DNA from: Spirulina sp. DLM2.Bin59
Lineage (GTDB): Bacteria > Cyanobacteriota > Cyanobacteriia > Cyanobacteriales > Spirulinaceae
Length of the DNA: 13,056 bases
Assembly: GCA_007693875.1 (NCBI GenBank)
Contig: RECT01000114.1
Coordinates: 1 to 13,056, forward strand
Direction of reading: 5' to 3'
Part shown: piece after piece, positions 1-4,419 of the stretch
Layout of the letters: every line of letters starts with the position of its first letter
How positions within the stretch are numbered: the stretch's first letter is position 1
The notes under the pieces: model-generated
The model's input: only the letters and a program-made list of their open reading frames with translations
Databases searched by the model: none
What the model was told of the DNA's origin: nothing
Position numbers and translations under genes: made by a program

Positions 1-946
1 AGAGGATTGGCCCTTGGCCGGGGTAGTTTGGCTCAAGTTGGGGCAACTGCTCCACGGCCCGCCGCAGGGCCAAGGCCGGGGGATGGCCCTGGTGGAGATG
101 ATGGAGCAAGACCCGCAAAAAACCTTGGGCTAAGGGTTCCGGCATCGGCTCCACCGTCGTGATCAGGTAGGGCAATGCTAAAGCTTTGAACCGTTGCATT
201 AAGCCGATTTCCTGTTCACTATTCAAAATTGCCAGCCGTAGCCCCTGCTTCACGGCTTTTTTTAAGCCATGGCTGAGATCGTAGGGGGGAAAATGGGGAC
301 TGGCAAAATAGAGCAGATCCCAGCCTTGGGCATCCCAAAGCGCTTGTTCAAGCTGGCCGGGGGTCGGCCCCTGCAAAAAACGAGTTTCCACATGGGGCAG
401 GGGCGAGGTGTGGCCTGGTAGATCTGCAAAAAAGACAGTCAAGAGGCGGAGATGATCCCTGGGGGAATCCTGCTCTCGGTTGCGTCCTGGTTTGAAAAGA
501 TGGTGGGGGGAAAAATGGGCGATCGCCGCCTGGGGATACCGTTGCAACCAATCCCACCGCTGCCAGGGTAATTGCTGTAACTGAGGGGTCGCCAATCGCA
601 AAATGATCAAAATGCGATCGCTGTCCTTCAGTATCCTCGTCCATTGGCTGTAAAACTCTCGACAGGATTTGCTCTGGAGCCAATTATTAAAGGTTGTCGT
701 CAACCGTTGCAGGGCTTGATGACATTGCCCCAGGAGTTCCGGGCTCGGTTCAGACCCTTGGGCGTAATGGTCTTGATAGTTGCGGTAGAGCGATCGCCAT
801 TGGGCATCCTGTTCCACTAATGCCGGCTGGGGAGGCAATAGGCCTCGGGCCGTTGCCACATGGCCCTGTCCCTCAATCTCAATGGTGAGAGTGAGGGTGG
901 TCGGGCGATTGAGGTCGCCCTCGCCATCGAGCAAAACTAAGGCCAT
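1..946 (-). CDS. CHAT-domain protein, partial (3' end beyond window), probably catalytically inactive
   Basis: The gene reads leftwards from ATG at 946 for 315 codons and leaves the window without a stop. An in-frame TGA lies 24 bases upstream of the ATG, with no other start between, so this start is firm. Residues 1-40 (MALVLLDGEGDLN..., then GLLPPQPAL) resemble the beta-rich leader seen before CHAT domains in many cyanobacterial proteins. A helical linker follows (about 45-100), then RILIILRLATPQLQQLPW (111-127) and WDWLQRYPQAAIAHFSP (131-147), which match the CHAT entry region as I remember it. The caspase-like core spans about 168-310. Where active members have FAGHS this protein has FASPH (214-218), and where they have NSCDG it has NSEQE (242-246), so the Cys is replaced by Glu and the His is displaced. 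CHAT proteins are caspase-fold peptidases, often fused to WD40, TPR or CHASE2 modules. Any such module would lie beyond the left edge. Family assignment is from recalled motifs; function is unknown. Confidence 0.72.
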   Translation of the reverse strand, partial: MALVLLDGEGDLNRPTTLTLTIEIEGQGHVATARGLLPPQPALVEQDAQWRSLYRNYQDHYAQGSEPSPELLGQCHQALQRLTTTFNNWLQSKSCREFYSQWTRILKDSDRILIILRLATPQLQQLPWQRWDWLQRYPQAAIAHFSPHHLFKPGRNREQDSPRDHLRLLTVFFADLPGHTSPLPHVETRFLQGPTPGQLEQALWDAQGWDLLYFASPHFPPYDLSHGLKKAVKQGLRLAILNSEQEIGLMQRFKALALPYLITTVEPMPEPLAQGFLRVLLHHLHQGHPPALALRRAVEQLPQLEPNYPGQGPIL

Positions 947-984
947 GAAACCGGTTGTATTGAAAACAACTCAACTCCTCCATC

Positions 985-1464
985 CTATCGGTGTAACCGC
1001 TTTTGTAGGGATTGCCAAAGATTCTGCACCGTCGTTTTCAACTGGCGGCGTTGCTCCCACCGCTCCAATTCCCGAAAATAGGCCGCTCCCTTGGGTTGAA
1101 AGGTTTGCCAAGCCCGCCAGAGGATCACCGTTCCCCCCATGAGCAGGCAATAGCGCGACCAGCCCAAACCATCCCCCGCCATCAGATCCAGCCCCGCCAA
1201 TAGCCCAATGATAATCGTCATTCTCACCGCACGGTGACGAAAGCGATCGCGCCGATAAAGATCAAATTCTGCCTGTTGGTTTTGCTGCTGTTTTTGGGTG
1301 AGCCAAGCGGTTTCGGCAGCGGCGAGACAATCGGGGGAAATATTTAACTCTTCGGCAATTTCCAGGAGTTGCTCGCGGGTAAACTCGCCATCATCATCTT
1401 GGCGGGCTAGGGCCAACTGAAGGATTTGCTGCACATCGTCAGCTTGGTAGGTGGTGGGTGCCAT
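985..1464 (-). CDS. Small 2TM-domain membrane protein
   Basis: The protein has 159 residues if it starts at ATG 1464; in-frame ATGs at 1467 and 1494 are equally possible, and none has a clear Shine-Dalgarno. Residues 5-55 are a soluble helical segment (VQQILQLALARQ..., then FTREQLLEIAEELNIS) reminiscent of the short domain that precedes 2TM hairpins in cyanobacterial proteins. A basic patch (RRDRFRHR, about 71-78) leads into TM1 (about 79-96). A short turn containing GDGLGWSR and TM2 (about 101-119) follow, and then a charged amphipathic tail (130-159). This is the arrangement of the 2TM family (pfam 2TM), which has no known enzymatic role and is also found in some sensor kinases. The stop lies 38 bases before the CHAT gene start on the same strand, so the two are probably co-transcribed. 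The function is not recognised. Confidence 0.75.
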   Translation of the reverse strand: MAPTTYQADDVQQILQLALARQDDDGEFTREQLLEIAEELNISPDCLAAAETAWLTQKQQQNQQAEFDLYRRDRFRHRAVRMTIIIGLLAGLDLMAGDGLGWSRYCLLMGGTVILWRAWQTFQPKGAAYFRELERWEQRRQLKTTVQNLWQSLQKRLHR

Positions 1465-1542
1465 CATCGCCACGGGTTGAACGCTTGGCTCCATTATCGC
1501 CAATCTGTGGGGAAATGCGACGGAAGGAAAGTGCGGAAAACT

Positions 1543-1564
1543 CCCCCTAGGGGGCGATCGCCCC
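1543..1564. repeat. Two overlapping GC-rich palindromes in a divergent promoter region
   Basis: CCCCCTAGGGGG (1543-1554) is a perfect 12-base palindrome. It shares four G residues with GGGGCGATCGCCCC (1551-1564), a perfect 14-base palindrome around a HIP1 octamer. The middle G run can pair with the C run on either side, so the two hairpins exclude one another. They lie between the start of the minus-strand 2TM gene and the plus-strand protease gene. A role as operator or leader structure is inference only. Confidence 0.5.
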
Positions 1565-1579
1565 TTTCCAAGGCCCCGA

Positions 1580-1585
1580 TACAAT
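1580..1585 (+). promoter_or_regulatory. Possible -10 box for the intramembrane protease gene
   Basis: TACAAT (5 of 6 matches to TATAAT) lies 35 bases upstream of ATG 1621 and just downstream of the overlapping palindromes. No recognisable -35 hexamer is found at the usual spacing, which is common for cyanobacterial promoters. The assignment rests on one hexamer only. Confidence 0.3.
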
Positions 1586-1620
1586 AAAACGAGAGCAGAT
1601 TACTCACCAACGCAAGCATC

Positions 1621-2772
1621 ATGAACGGTAATATCCGCGTCGGCCAATTATTTGGCATTCCCTTTTTTATCAATCCCTCCTGGTTCTTAATTCTTCTGTT
1701 GGGAACCTATTCCTTTGGCGGCGGCTTTAGCAATGTGCCAGGCATCACTGGCTTTGGAGCCACCCTCTTGGGGTTACTCACCACCCTTCTTCTCTTCGCC
1801 TCCGTGTTAGCCCATGAGTTGGGTCATAGCTTAGTGGCCATGTCCCAGGGCATTGAGGTGAAATCCATCACCCTGTTTATTTTCGGGGGATTGGCCATGT
1901 TGGAAAAGGACGCGGAAACCCCTTGGCAGTCCTTGGCGATCGCCATTGCCGGCCCCCTAGTGAGCATTGCCCTGTTTATTCTATTCACCATCCTCGGGGG
2001 TGCGGGTCTCCCCCTGCCCCTGCCGGTGTTGTTGGTTTTAGCACCCCTCGCCACGATTAACCTCGTCTTAGCTCTGTTTAACCTCATCCCCGGTATGCCC
2101 CTTGATGGCGGCAACATCCTGCGGGCCATTATCTGGAAAATCACCGGCAACCCCAATACAGGCCTCCTCTATGCCAGCCGCGTTGGCCAAGCCTTTGGTT
2201 GGTTAGCTGTGGGTTTAGGGGTTCTGGCGGTTTTGGGCATTAGCCAAGTGGGGAGTCTCTGGACGGCGTTTATCGGCCTCTTCCTGTTGCAAAATGCCGG
2301 GATGTCTGCCCAATCTGCTCAAGTGCAGGATAAGCTCGACCACTACACCGCCCAGGATGCCATCATCCCCCACAGCCCCATCGCCCCCGCCACGATGAAC
2401 CTGCGGGAGTTCGTCAACAACTACGTCATCGGTCAACCCCAATGGAAACAGTTTGTGATTACCGATGCCGAGGGCAAACTCTGGGGAACCTTAGCCACCG
2501 ACGCATTGAAAGCCATTCCCACCTCCGACTGGACAGAAACTCCCGTAGGGGATCTGGTGCAAACCGATAACCTGCCGGCCACGGTGTTAGCCAGTACCTC
2601 CCTGCTCAAGGTGGTGAAACAGCTAGAAGAAAATCCCCAACCGGCCTTAGTGGTGGTGGATGAGGCCGGGGTAGCCCTGGGATTACTGGAAAAGGCTTCC
2701 ATTGTTCAACTCTTGACGGACAACAAAACTACTGATGATGCCGTTGAGCCGGTTTCTTTTGTCAAACAGTAG
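1621..2772 (+). CDS. Site-2 protease-type zinc metalloprotease (M50) with CBS domains
   Basis: This 383-residue integral membrane peptidase belongs to the S2P/M50B group, which cleaves substrates within or next to the membrane. The N-terminus (NIRVGQLFGIPFFINPSWF) is typical of cyanobacterial members. The zinc motif HELGH lies at 65-69, and the third-ligand motif NLIPGMPLDGG at 154-164 supplies Asp162. Hydrophobic segments occur at about 20-30, 47-70, 104-128, 133-155, 190-206 and 210-226. Residues 245-366 form a tandem CBS-like region (DAIIP..., FVITDAEGKLWGTLATDAL, then PALVVVDEAGVALGLLEKASIVQLL), which in other proteins senses adenine nucleotides. All catalytic residues are present, so it should be active. 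Substrates are unknown; anti-sigma factors or membrane regulators are typical for the family. The gene is divergent from the 2TM/CHAT pair, and the next plus-strand gene starts 51 bases after its stop. Confidence 0.92.
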   Translation: MNGNIRVGQLFGIPFFINPSWFLILLLGTYSFGGGFSNVPGITGFGATLLGLLTTLLLFASVLAHELGHSLVAMSQGIEVKSITLFIFGGLAMLEKDAETPWQSLAIAIAGPLVSIALFILFTILGGAGLPLPLPVLLVLAPLATINLVLALFNLIPGMPLDGGNILRAIIWKITGNPNTGLLYASRVGQAFGWLAVGLGVLAVLGISQVGSLWTAFIGLFLLQNAGMSAQSAQVQDKLDHYTAQDAIIPHSPIAPATMNLREFVNNYVIGQPQWKQFVITDAEGKLWGTLATDALKAIPTSDWTETPVGDLVQTDNLPATVLASTSLLKVVKQLEENPQPALVVVDEAGVALGLLEKASIVQLLTDNKTTDDAVEPVSFVKQ

Positions 2773-2823
2773 TGATAATGTATTGATAGTAAAGATGAAT
2801 TGACCATCAACACACCAAAGACC

Positions 2824-3525
2824 ATGACCCTCTCCGTCGATCGCCCCCTCCTTTACCCCGATAGCGATGGCCAGCCCATGGCAGATAACACCCGCCAATT
2901 CCAATGGATTGTTTTAATTAAAGAGAATCTGGAATGGATCTTTGCCGATGATCCCCAGGTGTTTATCGCGGGGGATTTGCTTTGGTATCCCACCGAAGGC
3001 AATCCCAAGATCCGCGTTGCCCCCGATGTGTTGGTGGTCTTTGGCCGGCCCAAAGGGGACAGAGGTTCTTACAAACAATGGGAGGAGGACAATATCCCCC
3101 CCCAAGTGGTGTTTGAAATCCTCTCCCCTGGCAATACGCTCCAGGAAATGCTCAAAAAACAACAGTTCTACGATCGCCACGGGGTCGAAGAATACTATAT
3201 CTACGATCCCGACGGTCACGATCTGGCCGGCCTCCAACGCATTGATGGCACATTAACGGCGATCGAAGCCGTGGAAAACTGGACTAGCCCCCGCCTGGGC
3301 ATCCGTTTCGAGTTCACCCCGGAAGCCCTCACCCTCTATAGCCCTGACGGGGAACGCTTCCTCACCACCATCGAACTCGGCACCGCCCGCCAAGCCGCCC
3401 AGGCCGAGGCCGAAGCTGAACGGGAACGAGCCGACACAGCCGAAGCCCAATTACAAACGGAGCGGCAACGGGCCGAACGGTTAGCGGCCCAGTTGCGAGC
3501 CTTAGGAGTCGAGCCGGAGGAGTAG
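2824..3525 (+). CDS. Uma2 family (DUF820) PD-(D/E)XK nuclease-like protein with coiled-coil tail
   Basis: This is a 233-residue protein of the Uma2/DUF820 family, which is greatly expanded in cyanobacteria and has a restriction-endonuclease-like fold. ATG 2824 is preferred over an upstream TTG (2800) because MTLSVDRP fits family N-termini and TTG starts are rare. The putative metal site is intact: APDV with Asp68, VFEILSP with Glu98, and Lys111/Lys112 in the following helix. The family hallmark VEEYYIYDP lies at 121-129. Residues about 188-228 are Ala/Glu/Arg-rich heptads (AQAEAEAERERADTAEAQL) and probably form a coiled coil, common in this subfamily. Biological role and substrate are not established for the family. 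The gene follows the protease at 51 bases and may share its transcript. Its stop codon abuts a heptamer repeat array. Confidence 0.9.
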   Translation: MTLSVDRPLLYPDSDGQPMADNTRQFQWIVLIKENLEWIFADDPQVFIAGDLLWYPTEGNPKIRVAPDVLVVFGRPKGDRGSYKQWEEDNIPPQVVFEILSPGNTLQEMLKKQQFYDRHGVEEYYIYDPDGHDLAGLQRIDGTLTAIEAVENWTSPRLGIRFEFTPEALTLYSPDGERFLTTIELGTARQAAQAEAEAERERADTAEAQLQTERQRAERLAAQLRALGVEPEE

Positions 3526-3545
3526 GAAGTGGGAAGTGGGAAGGG
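3525..3545 (+). repeat. Heptamer repeat (STRR-like), purine strand, 3 units
   Basis: The units GGAAGTG, GGAAGTG and GGAAGGG run in exact 7-base phase, starting on the last base of the Uma2 stop codon. The reverse complement of the unit, CACTTCC, is the same unit that forms the longer array after secA (7316-7357). This matches the short tandemly repeated repetitive (STRR) sequences known from cyanobacteria. Confidence 0.7.
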
Positions 3546-3569
3546 GAAAGTTGTAGGCATTGATGAGGC

Positions 3570-3598
3570 GTAGAGGGCGAAAAATTTTTCGCCCCTAC
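3570..3598. repeat. Palindromic repeat, copy 1 (imperfect)
   Basis: The left arm GTAGAGGGCGAAAAA and the right arm TTTTTCGCCCCTAC form a 14-base-pair stem with one bulged base. A perfect copy of the same element lies at 7260-7289 after secA. The sequence is a dispersed intergenic palindrome; it lacks the trailing T tract of an intrinsic terminator but could still form a strong RNA hairpin from either strand. Confidence 0.8.
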
Positions 3599-3617
3599 AG
3601 GATCTGATTCCCCATCT

Positions 3618-3642
3618 CGTGCCATGGCTCCGCCGTGGCACG
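3618..3642. repeat. Inverted repeat in a repeat-filled gap
   Basis: CGTGCCATGG pairs with CCGTGGCACG across a CTCCG loop, with one mismatched pair. It lies 19 bases beyond palindrome copy 1 and belongs to the cluster of inverted repeats between the converging Uma2 and aat genes. Confidence 0.6.
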
Positions 3643-3649
3643 GAAATTA

Positions 3650-3664
3650 GGCGGCTCTGCCGCC
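3650..3664. repeat. Short GC hairpin
   Basis: GGCGGC, loop TCT, GCCGCC: a perfect six-base-pair stem directly before the pyrimidine heptamer array. It is one element of the composite repeat between the Uma2 gene and aat. On the aat-sense strand it lies downstream of the aat stop and could help end transcription, but there is no T run. Confidence 0.55.
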
Positions 3665-3699
3665 CATTCCCCATTCCCCGTTCCCCATTCCCTACCCCC
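3665..3699. repeat. Heptamer repeat (STRR), 5 units, overlapping the aat stop codon
   Basis: The units CATTCCC, CATTCCC, CGTTCCC, CATTCCC and TACCCCC are in strict 7-base phase. The stop codon of aat (complement of 3692-3694) lies at the junction of the last two units, so the last two Gly codons of aat are encoded by the C-rich final unit and the base pairs next to it. The unit resembles classic cyanobacterial STRR heptamers. Confidence 0.75.
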
Positions 3700-4273
3700 C
3701 CACAAACTGACAAGACTGCGCCAAAGCCGTATTCAACAACGTTTGATAGGTGCGATCGCCCACAATATAGGCCCCGAACCGTTGTAAATGGGGGTTTTGC
3801 AGTTGGGCATCGAACAGCGTGAACTGGCGCGATCGCAAATGCTCCACCAATTTCACCATCGCCACCTTCGAGCCTTCCGGAATGCGGAAAAACATCGATT
3901 CCCCGATAAACGCCCCCCGAATCGCCAACCCCAAAATTCCCCCCGCCAACTCATCCCCCTGCCAGGTTTCAAAACTGTGGGCCCAACCATCCCGATGGAG
4001 TTGGTAGTAGATTTTTTGCAGTTCCGGGGAGATCCAGGTGGTATCGCGATCGGCACAGCCTCGGCACACCGCCGCAAAATCCCGGTTAATCGCCACCGTA
4101 AACCGCCCTTGGTTGAGCGATCGCCGTAGGGATTTCGGGAACCGAAAACGATGATCAAGGGGGATTAACGCCCGCTGTTGGCTGGTGTACCACCCCAAAT
4201 CCCCCTGATCATCCGCCATCAGGAAATACCCCTGGGAATATCCCTCAATAATCGCCGTCGTATCAATCCGCAT
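3692..4273 (-). CDS. aat: Leucyl/phenylalanyl-tRNA--protein transferase
   Basis: Aat transfers Leu or Phe from aminoacyl-tRNA to N-terminal Arg or Lys of proteins, creating primary N-degrons for ClpS/ClpAP-type degradation in the cytoplasm. The predicted protein is 193 residues from ATG 4273 (ATG 4276 directly before it is an alternative). It carries YSQGYFLMAD (12-21), VAINRDFAAVCRGC (60-73), TWIS (79-82), LHRDGWAHSFETW (92-104), GESMFFR (124-130) and FDAQLQNPHLQRFGA (154-168). Asp155 and Gln157 correspond to the catalytic DxQ of the E. coli enzyme, so it should be active. It is about 40 residues shorter than E. coli Aat, mostly at the N-terminus, as is usual in cyanobacteria. The gene is divergent from secA. 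Its stop lies inside a heptamer repeat, next to a run of seven G on the sense strand. Confidence 0.95.
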   Translation of the reverse strand: MRIDTTAIIEGYSQGYFLMADDQGDLGWYTSQQRALIPLDHRFRFPKSLRRSLNQGRFTVAINRDFAAVCRGCADRDTTWISPELQKIYYQLHRDGWAHSFETWQGDELAGGILGLAIRGAFIGESMFFRIPEGSKVAMVKLVEHLRSRQFTLFDAQLQNPHLQRFGAYIVGDRTYQTLLNTALAQSCQFVGG

Positions 4274-4322
4274 CATGAGCCTTGAGCCGCGCTGTTGCCA
4301 ACTCTATCATCCCCCCTTTCAG

Positions 4323-4352
4323 TTGCCCTGTACCAAAGCTTGTGATGATAAC
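4323..4352 (+). promoter_or_regulatory. Possible secA promoter
   Basis: TTGCCC (4323-4328) and GATAAC (4347-4352) are spaced by 18 bases in the 146-base divergent gap between aat and secA. Each box matches the consensus at about four positions. If used, it would give a leader of roughly 60 bases before ATG 4420. No good Shine-Dalgarno precedes the ATG. This is a weak call from hexamer resemblance only. Confidence 0.25.
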
Positions 4353-4419
4353 ATGGTTAACTAGGCCGTCTCGGTTCATTGTTGCTCAACATCTTCATTG
4401 GTCTTGTCTTTAACACCCT

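Noticed and set aside
348..683. Minus-strand open frame of 111 codons near the left edge
   Set aside because: It is the wrong frame of the CHAT gene, whose own frame is open from 946 to the window edge and matches a known protein pattern.
1465..1584. N-terminal extension of the 2TM protein to a start at 1584
   Set aside because: The added 40 residues translate the overlapping palindromes and GC runs into Pro/Arg/Phe-rich sequence without family resemblance, and the start would overlap the likely promoter of the divergent protease gene.
2800..2823. TTG start for the Uma2 gene
   Set aside because: The eight added residues have no Shine-Dalgarno support, and MTLSVDRP from ATG 2824 fits the family N-terminus better.
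3525..3699. CRISPR-like array
   Set aside because: The repeats are contiguous 7-base units and isolated hairpins, without equal-length repeats separated by unique spacers, and no cas gene is nearby.
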